Below, piece by piece: positions 45,671-55,114 of a stretch of 64,000 bases of DNA. The notes beneath the pieces were generated by a model, which worked only from the letters and a program-made list of their open reading frames with translations, had not been told where the DNA came from and searched no databases. Position 1 is the stretch's first letter, and the number at the start of each line of letters is the position of its first letter. Origin of the DNA: Rubricella aquisinus (GTDB taxonomy: Bacteria > Pseudomonadota > Alphaproteobacteria > Rhodobacterales > Rhodobacteraceae). Where the stretch lies: assembly GCF_014199445.1 (NCBI RefSeq), contig NZ_JACIJS010000010.1:1-64000 (forward strand), in the 5' to 3' direction. The translations under genes were made by a program, and so were the position numbers.

Positions 45671-46123
45671 ATGTCCGTCTCCGTTCAGACAGAGGATTTT
45701 GACATTGGCGCGGAGATGGCCGCGTTGACCCACGGACGAACGGATATCGGTGCGGTGGTCAGCTTCACCGGGCTTGTGCGCGATATGGGGGGCGGACGGC
45801 CGATCACGGCGATGGAGCTGGAACATTATCCCGGCATGACCGAGCGGGCGTTGAGCGCAATCGTAGCTGAGGCAGAAGCGCGCTGGCCGCTACAGGGCGT
45901 GCGGGTCATCCACCGCTTTGGCCCGCTTGCCCCCGGCGCGCAGATCGTACTGGTGCTGACCGCTTCCCCCCACCGTCAGGCGGCGTTTGAGGCGGCGGAA
46001 TTCATCATGGATTACCTCAAGACCCGCGCGCCGTTCTGGAAGAAGGAAACGGGTGCCGATGGCGGTGCATGGGTCGATGCGCGCGAAGAGGATGACGCGG
46101 CGGAGGCGCGCTGGGCGCGCTGA
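45671..46123 (+). CDS. moaE: MoaE, molybdopterin synthase catalytic subunit
   Basis: A 150-residue catalytic subunit. Family blocks include AVVSFTGLVRDMGGG, LEHYPGMTERAL, VIHRFGPLAPGAQIV and the active-site Lys residues in LKTRAPFWKKE. It converts precursor Z to molybdopterin with MoaD. The ATG directly follows the moaD stop. Confidence 0.97.
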   Translation: MSVSVQTEDFDIGAEMAALTHGRTDIGAVVSFTGLVRDMGGGRPITAMELEHYPGMTERALSAIVAEAEARWPLQGVRVIHRFGPLAPGAQIVLVLTASPHRQAAFEAAEFIMDYLKTRAPFWKKETGADGGAWVDAREEDDAAEARWAR

Positions 46124-46129
46124 CTTTTA

Positions 46130-46162
46130 TGCCTCCGGCGGGGATATTTCAGGAAAGTGAAA
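46130..46162 (-). repeat. Dispersed intergenic repeat, copy 5
   Basis: TGCCTCCGGCGGGGATATTT followed by CAGGAAAGTGAA. It starts seven bases after the moaE stop and overlaps the last codons and stop of the convergent EamA gene. Confidence 0.8.
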
Positions 46163-47057
46163 CGGGTTTGGGCCGTGCCTTACGGCGCCGGTTCACGCAA
46201 TAGATGCCCGTGCCGACAAGTGCGAGGGCGATCAGGATGTCCGCCGTAATCGGCTCATTCAGGATCGCCCAAGCAAAGATCACGCCAAAGACCGGTGCGA
46301 GGAAGCTAAAGCTCGCCATATCTGACGCGGGATAGATCGACAGCACCCAAAACCATGTGACAAAGCCGAAAGCGACCACCACGAGCACCTGAAATGCAAA
46401 GAGTGCGGCGATGGTGCCGGTCATTTCCCGGATCAGGGGGCCGAAAAGAGGGGCCAAGACCAGCATGATCGGGGCGGAGACCGCAAGCTGGTAGAGAAGC
46501 TGCATCTCCGGGCAGGCGCGGCTAAGCTTGGTCGTGCGGGCCAAGAGCGCAATCGCTGCCCAGCAGGCCGCAGCGCCAAGGGCCATCATATCCCCCCTAA
46601 GGCTGCCGGTTGCTGGGTCGCGGGACAGAAGTGCGACGCCGACGCCAAGCACCGCCATCACAAGGCCCATGACACGCAGAGGCGTCAGCCGCTCACCCGG
46701 GATCAGCCAGTGGGCGGCAAGGGCGACGATCACCGGCATGGTGTAGAACAGGACGGACACGCGCGCGACGCTGGTAAACTCCACCGCCTGAAACAAAAGG
46801 ATAAACTCCAGCGCGAAAATCACGCCTGCGATGATCCCGGCGGGCAGGCTGCCATCCTTGAGCGTCAGCGGGCGGCGCATGATCCACGCAAAGAGCAGCA
46901 CGGGCAGAAACGCGCAGGCCGACCGCATCCCGGCCTGAAATACGGGCGACATGCCCGCGTTGATCAGCTTCATCAGCACTTGGTTCAGGCCGAGCAGCGC
47001 CGATATCCCGATCAGGAAGGCCGCGCCGGTCGCATCAATCCGATCCTTGCGGGTCAT
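46149..47057 (-). CDS. EamA/DMT family transporter
   Basis: A 302-residue drug/metabolite-type transporter with ten helices in two EamA halves; ALEFILLFQAVEFTSVARVSVLFYT and SFLAPVFGVIFAWAILNEPI are the conserved ends of each half. The substrate is unknown. Its last residues (KPVSLS) are encoded within a dispersed repeat copy. The ATG overlaps the MscS stop (ATGA). Confidence 0.92.
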   Translation of the reverse strand: MTRKDRIDATGAAFLIGISALLGLNQVLMKLINAGMSPVFQAGMRSACAFLPVLLFAWIMRRPLTLKDGSLPAGIIAGVIFALEFILLFQAVEFTSVARVSVLFYTMPVIVALAAHWLIPGERLTPLRVMGLVMAVLGVGVALLSRDPATGSLRGDMMALGAAACWAAIALLARTTKLSRACPEMQLLYQLAVSAPIMLVLAPLFGPLIREMTGTIAALFAFQVLVVVAFGFVTWFWVLSIYPASDMASFSFLAPVFGVIFAWAILNEPITADILIALALVGTGIYCVNRRRKARPKPVSLS

Positions 47058-47929
47058 TCAGGCGTCACCGGGTTGGTGCCCGCGAATTGCCAAGGCTGGG
47101 CTTCCACCCAGCCGATCCATGCGGCGATGGCGATCTGCTCCATTTCTGCCGCTTTCTCGCGCGGGCAGAACACCTTGACCGTGTAACGAAACTTCCCGAA
47201 TTCGGCGGTGCGCAAGTGCACCTCTGGCGCGGGGTCGGGCAGGACGATGCCGGACCTTTGCCCGATCATCGCGGCATAGCGTTCGGCCACGTCCTTCAGA
47301 TCAGCCCATGCGACATCCATCGCGGATTGGATCACTTCTTGTGCCTCCAGCGCCCGTGGCACCGGTTCGGAATGGATGGTGAATTCGTGATAGATATAGC
47401 GTTTGCGGAACGTGTGATTGACCACCGGCGTGGTCAGAAACAGGGAATTGGGCAGTGTGATCAGCCGCCCGGTATATTGAAACTCGACGCGGTCGAATTC
47501 CTGTAATTTGGTGGTGAAGGCATCGCGGTCGACGACCTCCCCGGTGTGGGGACCAATCTCGATCCAGTCACCCGTGGCGAACGCGCCCGACAGGCCGCGC
47601 ACCAGCCCGCCGCCAAGGCAAAGGATCAGTTCCTTTGTCGCGATCACGATGGCCACGGCGAAGGCCGCGATGGAGAAAGCGAAATTCTCGATTTCAGGAA
47701 GCCAATAGCCGATCAATCCCAGCGCGATGGCAATCGTCGTCGACGAGCGCGCGATGGACATGCGCTGCCGCTGCGCGTCGCTGAGATAGCCGCCCTTGCC
47801 CCGGATCACCCGCAGTGACACCCAGCGGACCAGCAGAACCAGCAGCACAAAGCCAACCGTGATCGCGACCTTTTCGTTCACGATCCATGCCGTGAGGTCA
47901 GATTTCACGCCATAGACTTCGGGATTCAT
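47054..47929 (-). CDS. Mechanosensitive channel (MscS family)
   Basis: A 291-residue MscS-type channel. Three helices occupy residues 20-120, with the pore helix in [28 protein letters not shown]; the beta domain follows at [16 protein letters not shown] and [18 protein letters not shown]. It is expected to release solutes on osmotic downshock. Coupled on both sides by ATGA overlaps with rlmN and the EamA gene. Confidence 0.93.
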   Translation of the reverse strand: MNPEVYGVKSDLTAWIVNEKVAITVGFVLLVLLVRWVSLRVIRGKGGYLSDAQRQRMSIARSSTTIAIALGLIGYWLPEIENFAFSIAAFAVAIVIATKELILCLGGGLVRGLSGAFATGDWIEIGPHTGEVVDRDAFTTKLQEFDRVEFQYTGRLITLPNSLFLTTPVVNHTFRKRYIYHEFTIHSEPVPRALEAQEVIQSAMDVAWADLKDVAERYAAMIGQRSGIVLPDPAPEVHLRTAEFGKFRYTVKVFCPREKAAEMEQIAIAAWIGWVEAQPWQFAGTNPVTPE

Positions 47930-49098
47930 GCGCTGCCGGTTTCCGCCGCGATCTGGGCGCGGGATTTGCGGGCGCGCTCGGTTGCCGATTTGAGCTGTCC
48001 GCAGGCGGCCATGATGTCCTCCCCACGGGGGCGGCGCACGGGGCTGGCATAGCCGGCATTGTTCACGATATCGCCAAACGCCTCGATCCGTTTGCGGGTG
48101 GACCGCTCATAGGGGGAGCCGGGCCATGGGTTGAACGGGATGAGGTTGATCTTGGCCGGGATGCCTTCGATCAGTTTCACAAGGCGGCGGGCGTCCTCAT
48201 CGCTGTCGTTCACATCTTTCAGCATCACATACTCAAACGTGATCCGTTCCGAATTGCTCAGGCGCGGGTAATCGCGGCAGGCCTGCAACAACGCCTCGAT
48301 ATTCCATTTCTTGTTGATCGGGACGAGTTTGTCGCGCACCTCATCCGTCGTCGCGTGGAAGGAAATAGCGAGCATACAGCCGATCTCTTCACCTGCGCGG
48401 ATGATCTCTGGCACGACACCGGAGGTGGACAGGGTGATGCGGCGGCGGCTGAGGGAGATGCCTTCGCCGTCCATCGCGATCTTCATCGCGTCGCGCACAT
48501 TGTCGGTGTTGTAGAGCGGCTCCCCCATGCCCATCAGCACGATATTGGACACCAGCCGCTTGTCATCTGCGGGTTTGCCCCATTCCTCAAGGTCGTCGCG
48601 GGCAACGAGGATTTGGCCCACGATCTCCGCCGGGGTCAGGTTGCGCACCAGTTTTTGCGTGCCCGTGTGGCAGAAAGAGCAGGTCAGCGTGCACCCCACC
48701 TGGGAGGAGATACAGAGCGTGCCGCGATCCGTTTCAGGGATATAGACCGTTTCCACCTCATGCCCGCCATCAATGCGCAGCAGATACTTGCGGGTGCCAT
48801 CCTCAGAGATTTGGCGGGTCACGACCTCTGGCCGGGCGATGCGGAAATGCTCCTCCAGCATGGAACGGTAGGGTTTGGCGAGGTTCGTCATCGCCTCGAA
48901 ATCCTGCACGCCCTTTTGATAGAGCCAGCCCCAGACTTGGCCCGTGCGCATCTTCACCTGTTTGTCGGGCGTGCCAGCAGCGCGCAGCGCCTCTGCGAGC
49001 TTTTCTCGGGTCATGCCGATCAGGTTCGGTTTCAGCCCCTCCGGCAATTTGCGCGGAATGGTCAGCATGTCTTGCGTCACGGGTGCGGTCGCGGTCAT
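47926..49098 (-). CDS. rlmN: RlmN, 23S rRNA A2503 / tRNA A37 methyltransferase
   Basis: A 390-residue radical-SAM enzyme. The cluster-binding CxxxCxxC is CTLTCSFC ([12 protein letters not shown]), with [15 protein letters not shown] and the catalytic Cys near the C-terminus in MAACGQL. It methylates C2 of adenine. The ATG at 49098 is chosen because GAGGAA is eight bases upstream. It is first of an rlmN-MscS-EamA operon. Confidence 0.97.
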   Translation of the reverse strand: MTATAPVTQDMLTIPRKLPEGLKPNLIGMTREKLAEALRAAGTPDKQVKMRTGQVWGWLYQKGVQDFEAMTNLAKPYRSMLEEHFRIARPEVVTRQISEDGTRKYLLRIDGGHEVETVYIPETDRGTLCISSQVGCTLTCSFCHTGTQKLVRNLTPAEIVGQILVARDDLEEWGKPADDKRLVSNIVLMGMGEPLYNTDNVRDAMKIAMDGEGISLSRRRITLSTSGVVPEIIRAGEEIGCMLAISFHATTDEVRDKLVPINKKWNIEALLQACRDYPRLSNSERITFEYVMLKDVNDSDEDARRLVKLIEGIPAKINLIPFNPWPGSPYERSTRKRIEAFGDIVNNAGYASPVRRPRGEDIMAACGQLKSATERARKSRAQIAAETGSA

Positions 49099-49121
49099 GG
49101 GCATCTTCCTCACGAATAAAG

Positions 49122-49151
49122 ACGCCCCCCGGAATGCGAGGGGCGTTTTTT
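49122..49151. terminator. Hairpin terminator between the PPC-protein gene and rlmN
   Basis: The stem ACGCCCC/GGGGCGT has TTTTTT on the plus side and CTTTATT on the minus side. On the minus strand it follows the PPC-protein gene, which is its likely use. Confidence 0.75.
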
Positions 49152-49201
49152 GGAGCCTATAGCAGATGATCGGGCAACGCGCCAGATCAGGCTGTCATGG
49201 G

Positions 49202-50452
49202 TCAGCGGGCGGCGACGTACCGTTGCACGGCGATGCGCGTGCGCTGGGGGCTGTCGCTGTTGAGGTCGGTGACAGCCAGAAGGTACTGACCCGCGCCAAC
49301 CTTGGCCGCGAGTTGCGAATTCAGATCGCCACCGCTGTCATCATCCTCCCCGACCGAGCGGCCGAAATCGTCGAACAGGCGGATATAGGGATCGCCGCCA
49401 GTGACCGACACGGCCTCGATCAGAACAAGTCCCGGCTCGGGTACTTCGAACACCACCCATTGCGCGTCACTGGTGACCCGCAATTCGCTGCGCTGGCGCG
49501 TCTCCAAGAGGCCAAGATCGGCCACCGGATAGCTGCCATCAAGCGGCGGGGTCGTTTCGCCGCGCGCATAGAGGCTGTTGAGATAAGCCTGCTCGTCATA
49601 GGCGCTCAGGGACACGGTGATCGGTGCGTTGGTATCGCTGAGGGCCGCGACATTGACGCAATAGGTGCCTGCTGGCAGCGGATCAGCAAGGTCAATGCGG
49701 GAGTTCAACCCGTCAGAATCGTCATTCTCCGCCAATTGCGCACCGGTGTTGTCAAACACGCGCAATACCGGATCGGCATCTTCATTCTGCGCGGTCAGCG
49801 TGATCGGCATCGGCTCCATCAAGGAGAACCGATAAAAGGGCGTGTCCGCGGCACTGGCCGTCAGGATAACGGGCGCATCCGACAGATCGCTGCCAATCGC
49901 CCCGATGGAAAGCGCGTCTGTCTCTGGCGTGCAGGTCACCTCATCCTCAAAGAAGGTGCCTTCGGTCAGGGCCGCATGGCCCATATCCGCCAGCCCGACC
50001 CGGATGGTTGCGTCAAACACTTCCGTGCCAAAGCCGCTGGCCTCAACGCAATAGGTGCCGGGGGCAAGGTCCATCTCCAACCGCGAATTGAGCGCCCCGC
50101 CGCCGTCATCATCGCTGTTCAGAAAGGCGCCGGCCTCATCAAAAAGAGTGATCACCGGATCGCCGTCGAAATTGGTCGCGGCGGCTTCGAGCCGGACAAG
50201 GCCCGCATTGGACAGCTCGAAAATGGCGGTATAGGTGCGCTGCTCTGACACGGTTTGGATCGTATCGACATAATCGCCCACCATCCCCGGATCAGACGCC
50301 GCGCGGGTGCCGCCAACCCAGCCAATCGCACCGTTCGTCACACCGCAAACACCAAGCGGCACGGCATCCTGCGCAGCCGCACCCGTGGCGCAGAGGGCGA
50401 CCATGGCGCTCCCAAGCCCCGCTGCGAGTTGTGTTCTCTTTGTCCGGGTCAT
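49202..50452 (-). CDS. Exported protein with three PPC-like repeats
   Basis: A 416-residue protein with a Sec signal (ending TGAAAQ). Three similar beta modules each carry an xGDP(V/Y)IxLFD strand, an acidic D-D-D-S/G-G turn, LNSxL and a GTY/QYCV ending, spaced about 130 residues apart, like bacterial pre-peptidase C-terminal (PPC) domains. No catalytic domain is attached. The acidic turns could bind calcium. GGAGAGCGACC precedes the ATG. Possibly surface or periplasmic; function unknown. Confidence 0.75.
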   Translation of the reverse strand: MTRTKRTQLAAGLGSAMVALCATGAAAQDAVPLGVCGVTNGAIGWVGGTRAASDPGMVGDYVDTIQTVSEQRTYTAIFELSNAGLVRLEAAATNFDGDPVITLFDEAGAFLNSDDDGGGALNSRLEMDLAPGTYCVEASGFGTEVFDATIRVGLADMGHAALTEGTFFEDEVTCTPETDALSIGAIGSDLSDAPVILTASAADTPFYRFSLMEPMPITLTAQNEDADPVLRVFDNTGAQLAENDDSDGLNSRIDLADPLPAGTYCVNVAALSDTNAPITVSLSAYDEQAYLNSLYARGETTPPLDGSYPVADLGLLETRQRSELRVTSDAQWVVFEVPEPGLVLIEAVSVTGGDPYIRLFDDFGRSVGEDDDSGGDLNSQLAAKVGAGQYLLAVTDLNSDSPQRTRIAVQRYVAAR

Positions 50453-50483
50453 GGTCGCTCTCCTTTTCATTTGGTCTGCGTGC

Positions 50484-51026
50484 TTAGCTACAGCGCCGCC
50501 GGGCGTCGTTGAACGCGTTGGTGAAACCGATGGCTGAGATTACGTCGCGGGTCTGGGTGCCGCGGTTCGATGTGCCGGTCACGATTGCCCGCGCGCCGGC
50601 GCGCATCGCGGCAACCAGCGCCTGATCGTCAGCGGGGCGGGCGGGCCATGCCCATTCGCCCTCTGTGAACAGATCGAAATTGGTATCCCCAATGGCGACG
50701 CGCACGCGGCTGTCCTCCTGAAAGGTGTACCCGCCGGTATAGCTCACCTCACCCTCGACATTGGAGCCGGGGCGGAAGGTCACCATCATGCGAATCTCCC
50801 CCCGGCGCACGGTCACCGTTTGCCCGCCGCGGGATGCGGTCGATTCGGTGGGTGCGGACGCGATCCAGCACTCTTTCGCGCCGCTTGTGGTTTCAAAAAC
50901 GCTCCAGTCGTCAAAACCGGCCACGCTCGGCACGGTCTGTTGCGCGATGGCTGCTGAAGGCAGGCTGAGTGTCGCAACACCCATGCCCACAGCCATATAA
51001 AGCGATTTCAAGATATTGGTTTGCAT
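50484..51026 (-). CDS. IalB family exported protein
   Basis: A 180-residue protein with a Sec signal (ending AAIAQ) and a domain of the invasion-associated locus B family: DDWSVFETTSGAKECWIAS, VTFRPGSNVEGEVSYTGGY and the terminal FTNAFNDARRRCS with paired Cys. In other alphaproteobacteria these are envelope proteins of uncertain role. GAGAGG precedes the ATG at 51026. It is upstream of the PPC-protein gene on the same strand. Confidence 0.9.
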   Translation of the reverse strand: MQTNILKSLYMAVGMGVATLSLPSAAIAQQTVPSVAGFDDWSVFETTSGAKECWIASAPTESTASRGGQTVTVRRGEIRMMVTFRPGSNVEGEVSYTGGYTFQEDSRVRVAIGDTNFDLFTEGEWAWPARPADDQALVAAMRAGARAIVTGTSNRGTQTRDVISAIGFTNAFNDARRRCS

Positions 51027-51223
51027 TTGCCTCTCCGCTCGGATCGCCCGCCTCACGCGGCTAACATTTTGAATCACAACTATTTTAGCCAAGCTGTGAC
51101 TTGTTCTGTTTTCATTTTACCCTGATAATGTAGCCAATCTTAAGGGGTGTTCGCTACCCCCTTTCGCAGCGCGATTGGCGCGAATTTGGCGAAGCTGCGA
51201 GTGTCGAATTGGATCAGGTCGAA

Positions 51224-51823
51224 ATGACAGATGCACAGGACGAACGCCCCGATGGGGCGGACCTGTCCGATGCGGCCCTGATCCAGCGGATCGCGGCGGC
51301 GCAGGATCGTGCGGCCTTTGCTGATCTGTTCGGGCGATATGCCGGGCGGGTGAAGGGATTCCTGATGCGCTGGGGCATGGCCGCCGATCAGGCCGAGGAA
51401 GCCGCGCAAGAGGTCATGGTGTCCGTCTGGCGCCGCGCGGGCAGCTTTGACGCAGACAAGGCAGCGGTCAGCACATGGATCTTTGCCATCGCCCGGAACC
51501 GCCGGATCGACATGATCCGCAAAGCCTCCCGCCGGGAGCTAGACCCGGATGATCCCCTTTGGGAGCGTGACCCGGAGCCAGACAGCGCCGAAATACTGAG
51601 CGTGGAGCAGCGCGCGGCCCTTGTGCGTGCGGCCCTCAATGAATTGCCCGCAGCACAGGCCGATCTTTTGCGCCTCTCCTTCTATGAGGGGCTGAGCCAT
51701 GGCGAATGCGCAGAGCGGCTTTCCCTGCCGCTTGGCACCGTGAAATCCCGGATCAGACTGGCATTTGCCAAACTACGCGATACCCTCGGCGATGGAATCG
51801 TCGAGGAGTTATGGGATGACTGA
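51224..51823 (+). CDS. ECF-type RNA polymerase sigma factor
   Basis: A 199-residue sigma-70 family protein with regions 2 and 4 only. Region 2 is seen in FGRYAGRVKGFLMRWG and VMVSVWRRAGSFDADKAAVSTWIFAIARNRRIDMIRK; region 4 in LPAAQADLLRLSFYEGLSHGECAERLSLPLGTVKSRIRLAFAKLR. It resembles RpoE of Rhodobacter, but no ChrR-type anti-sigma gene follows. The ATG at 51224 is the best start. The asparaginase gene starts inside its last codons. Confidence 0.9.
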   Translation: MTDAQDERPDGADLSDAALIQRIAAAQDRAAFADLFGRYAGRVKGFLMRWGMAADQAEEAAQEVMVSVWRRAGSFDADKAAVSTWIFAIARNRRIDMIRKASRRELDPDDPLWERDPEPDSAEILSVEQRAALVRAALNELPAAQADLLRLSFYEGLSHGECAERLSLPLGTVKSRIRLAFAKLRDTLGDGIVEELWDD

Positions 51824-52841
51824 GAGTTCTGATCGCGCGGTTGAGTTGGTGCAGACATGGCGCGGGGAGTTTCCTGAATCGAGCCATCGCGGCCATGCGG
51901 TCATCGTGGATGAGACCGGGCAGGTCGTCGCGTCATGGGGTGATGAGAACGCGGTGATGCTGCCCCGATCCGCCTGCAAGATGCTTCAGGCCCTGCCCCT
52001 TGTCGAAAGTGGGGCGGCGGATGCGGCGGGGCTCGGGTCAGAGCAGTTGGCCTTGGCCTGTGCGTCCCATCAGGGCAGCGCGATCCATACCGAACGCGTC
52101 GAGAAGTGGACCAGCAGCCTTGGCCTGCGGGAAGCGGATTTTCGCTGTGGCGCCCATTATCCCTATGACACGGACCGCGCGACCGAGATGCGGATCGACG
52201 GGGAGGAGCCGTGTCAGTTTCACAACAACTGTTCGGGCAAGCATTCCGGCTTTTTGACGCTCAACCGTCATCTTGGCGGCGGGGCGGAGTATGTCGAGGC
52301 GGACCACCCAGTGCAGCAGTCCGTGCGCGCCGCCCATGATGAGATGACGGAGGATACCTCCCCCGGTTACGGGATCGACGGATGCTCGGCCCCGAATTTC
52401 GCCACGACGATGAAAGGGTTTGCGACCGCCTTGGCCAAGATGGCGCGGCCCGAAACCCTTGGCCCCACCCGAGGGCGCGCGGCGTCCCGGCTGGTGGAGG
52501 CGATGATGGCGCATCCCGAGCTTGTCGCCGGAGAAGGGCGCGCCTGCACCCAGATGATGCGCGCGATGCCCGGGCGCGCCGCGATCAAAACGGGGGCGGA
52601 GGCAGTGTTCTCTGCCATTCTGCCGGAGCATGGCTTCGGGATCGCGATCAAGATTGAGGATGGTGCCACCCGTGCCTCCGAATGTGTTATCGCGGCCCTT
52701 CTGGTGCGGCTCGGTGTTGCCCATGCGGATGATCCGGTGATCCAACGCTATCTGGCGGCAGAAGAACGCAACCGGCGCGGCATCCTGACCGGCCATATCC
52801 GCCCGACAGAGGCGTTTTATGCGGGCGGTGCGGCACTCTAA
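51816..52841 (+). CDS. Asparaginase (thermolabile, L-asparaginase II family)
   Basis: A 341-residue protein of PF06089. Family blocks: ESSHRGHAVIVDETGQVVASWGD at the start, SACKMLQALPLVESGAAD, CASHQGSAIHTE, NNCSGKHSGFL and GYGIDGCSAPNF. It hydrolyses asparagine to aspartate. GAGGAG precedes the ATG at 51816, which overlaps the sigma-factor stop by eight bases. The link with a stress sigma factor is unusual. Confidence 0.9.
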   Translation: MTESSDRAVELVQTWRGEFPESSHRGHAVIVDETGQVVASWGDENAVMLPRSACKMLQALPLVESGAADAAGLGSEQLALACASHQGSAIHTERVEKWTSSLGLREADFRCGAHYPYDTDRATEMRIDGEEPCQFHNNCSGKHSGFLTLNRHLGGGAEYVEADHPVQQSVRAAHDEMTEDTSPGYGIDGCSAPNFATTMKGFATALAKMARPETLGPTRGRAASRLVEAMMAHPELVAGEGRACTQMMRAMPGRAAIKTGAEAVFSAILPEHGFGIAIKIEDGATRASECVIAALLVRLGVAHADDPVIQRYLAAEERNRRGILTGHIRPTEAFYAGGAAL

Positions 52842-53005
52842 CCCGACCCTGCTCCATTCTGTGGAAAGAGCCGCCGATTGGTCGCATGACGCAACGAAAT
52901 GGGGCGTTTTCCCACAGTTTTGCGCTTGCAACCGTCAATGTCTTAGGGATTTGATACGGCCAGACAAATTCGTGCGGACAACCCGCACCAACATGGGAGA
53001 AGACA

Positions 53006-54202
53006 ATGAAGAAGCTTTTGGCAGGGGCCGCGATCAGCGCGCTCACCGCGACATCTGCATTCGGCATGGGCCATGGCGCACCGGTCACGATCGGTGTGAT
53101 CCTTGGGTTCACGGGCCCGATTGAATCGCTGACCCCCGACATGGCCGCAGGCGCAGAGCTTGCCGTGGCTGAGGCGAACGCCTCCGGCAACTTCCTGATG
53201 GGCAAGGAAATCCTGACCGAGCGTGCGGACAGCACCTGCGTCGATGCTTCCGCTGCGACCGCCGCGGCAGAGCGTCTGATCACCGCGAGCGAAGTTGTGG
53301 CGATCATGGGCGCGGATTGCTCCGGCGTGACCACGGCAGTGGCGAACAACGTGGCGATCCCGAATGGCGTCGTGATGGTGTCGCCATCCGCGACTTCGCC
53401 TGCCCTGTCGGAGATTGACGATAACGGCCTTTTCTTCCGCACCGCACCGTCTGACGCGCGTCAGGGTCAGGTAATCGCGGAAATTCTGGGCGAGCGTGGC
53501 GTGACCGACATCGCGGTGACCTACACCAACAATGACTACGGCAAGGGTCTTGCCGATGCGTTCGAGGCGGCGTTCACCGCTGCGGGCGGCTCCGTGTCGA
53601 TCACGGCGGCGCATGAGGACGGCAAGGGCGACTATTCCGCTGAAGTGGGTGCATTGTCCGCCGCCGGGTCCGACACGTTGGCCGTGTTCGGCTATGTCGA
53701 TCAGGGTGGTCGCGGGATCATCCAATCCTCCCTCGACAGCGGCGCGTTCGACACGTTCGTGCTGGGCGACGGCATGATCGGGGACAGCCTGACCGAGGCG
53801 CTTGGCTCCGACATCGACGGAACCTATGGCACCGCGCCAGGTGCGACGGGCGATGCGTTCACCTTCTTTGACGCGATGGCAAAAGCGAACGGGATCGAAG
53901 GCGATGGCCCCTATCGTGGTGAAAGCTATGACGCGGCAGCATTGATCATTCTGGCGATGCAGGCGGGTGGCGAAGCAACCCGTGAGGCCGTGGCGCAGAA
54001 CCTCCTCAACGTCGCGAACGCGCCGGGTGTTCCGATTGGCCCCGGCCAGCTTGGTGTTGCACTGCAACTGCTCGAAGCGGGTGTGAACATCAACTATCAG
54101 GGCGCGACCGGCGTGGAACTGATCGGCCCGGGCGAAGCGGCTGGCGCCTATATCGAGTATGAGGTGATCGGTGGCGTTCTGACGCCCATCGGCAACCGCT
54201 GA
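53006..54202 (+). CDS. livK: Branched-chain amino acid ABC transporter binding protein
   Basis: A 398-residue periplasmic binding protein with a Sec signal (MKKLLAGAAISALTATSAFG). The family start is VTIGVILGFTGPIESLTPDMAAGAELAV, with GADCSGVTTAVANN and YTNNDYGKGLADAF. It delivers branched-chain or related amino acids to LivHMGF. GGGAGAAG precedes the ATG. A hairpin just downstream may lower readthrough into livG. Confidence 0.93.
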   Translation: MKKLLAGAAISALTATSAFGMGHGAPVTIGVILGFTGPIESLTPDMAAGAELAVAEANASGNFLMGKEILTERADSTCVDASAATAAAERLITASEVVAIMGADCSGVTTAVANNVAIPNGVVMVSPSATSPALSEIDDNGLFFRTAPSDARQGQVIAEILGERGVTDIAVTYTNNDYGKGLADAFEAAFTAAGGSVSITAAHEDGKGDYSAEVGALSAAGSDTLAVFGYVDQGGRGIIQSSLDSGAFDTFVLGDGMIGDSLTEALGSDIDGTYGTAPGATGDAFTFFDAMAKANGIEGDGPYRGESYDAAALIILAMQAGGEATREAVAQNLLNVANAPGVPIGPGQLGVALQLLEAGVNINYQGATGVELIGPGEAAGAYIEYEVIGGVLTPIGNR

Positions 54203-54226
54203 TCCGTTTTCAACTTTACCAATCAG

Positions 54227-54255
54227 GCGGCCCGGGATAATTCCCGGGCCGCTTT
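54227..54255 (+). terminator. Attenuator-like hairpin between livK and livG
   Basis: A perfect 11-bp stem (GCGGCCCGGGA/TCCCGGGCCGC) with a TAAT loop is followed by only TTT. It probably stabilises the livK message and limits expression of the other subunits. Confidence 0.75.
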
Positions 54256-54269
54256 GCAAGGGGGTGCCC

Positions 54270-55049
54270 ATGATCCGCGTTGAAAACCTGCATATGCATT
54301 TTGGTGGGATCCGTGCCGTGAACGGTGCGAGCATCGAAATCGCGAGCGGCTCCATCACCGGGCTGATCGGCCCGAATGGCGCGGGCAAGACGACATTGTT
54401 CAACGTGATTGCCGGTCACTATCAGCCGACATCCGGGCATGTATATCTGGACGGGCAGGAGATCACCGGCCTGCCGCCGCATGAACTGTTCCACCGGGGG
54501 CTGTTGCGGACCTTTCAGATCGCCCATGAGTTTTCGACCCTGACGGTACGCGACAACCTGATGATGGTGCCCGGCGGGCAGATGGGCGAGGGCCTGCTCA
54601 ACGCATGGCTGCGCCCCGGTCAGGTCGCCGCTCAAGAGGCTGATCTGCGGCGCAAAGCCGATGAGGTGATCGAATTTCTGGAGATTTCCCATGTGGCCGA
54701 CGAATTGGCCGGGAACCTGTCGGGCGGGCAGAAAAAGCTGCTGGAGCTTGGCCGCACAATGATGGTGGACGCCAAGATCGTGTTTCTTGATGAGGTCGGC
54801 GCGGGTGTGAACCGGACGCTGTTAAACACCATCGGCGATGCGATCCTGCGGCTTAACAAGGAGCGCGGCTACACGTTCTGCATGATCGAGCATGACATGG
54901 ATTTCATCTCTCGACTGTGTGACCCGGTGATCGTGATGGCGGAAGGCGCGGTTCTGGCCGAAGGCACGGCAGAGGCCGTGAAATCCGACGAGCGCGTGAT
55001 CGAAGCCTATCTCGGGACCGGATTGAAGAATAAGGAGCCTACGGCATGA
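54270..55049 (+). CDS. livG: Branched-chain amino acid ABC transporter ATPase LivG
   Basis: A 259-residue ATP-binding subunit. Walker A is GPNGAGKTT, signature LSGGQKKLLEL, Walker B KIVFLDEV. The D-loop reads GAGVN and the C-terminal LivG extension ends in VIEAYLGTG. AAGGGGG precedes the ATG at 54270. A dispersed repeat separates it from livF. Confidence 0.95.
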   Translation: MIRVENLHMHFGGIRAVNGASIEIASGSITGLIGPNGAGKTTLFNVIAGHYQPTSGHVYLDGQEITGLPPHELFHRGLLRTFQIAHEFSTLTVRDNLMMVPGGQMGEGLLNAWLRPGQVAAQEADLRRKADEVIEFLEISHVADELAGNLSGGQKKLLELGRTMMVDAKIVFLDEVGAGVNRTLLNTIGDAILRLNKERGYTFCMIEHDMDFISRLCDPVIVMAEGAVLAEGTAEAVKSDERVIEAYLGTGLKNKEPTA

Positions 55050-55080
55050 TTATTCTTGGTTTTCCCCTGCGGGCAAAACA

Positions 55081-55114
55081 TGCCTCCGGCGGGGTATATT
55101 TGAAGAAAGTGAAT
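55081..55114 (-). repeat. Dispersed intergenic repeat, copy 6, inside the liv operon
   Basis: TGCCTCCGGCGGGGTATATTT followed by GAAGAAAGTGAAT. It occupies about half of the 70-base gap between livG and livF; its GAAGAAAG tail ends about nine bases before the livF ATG, where a ribosome-binding site would be. Confidence 0.8.
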
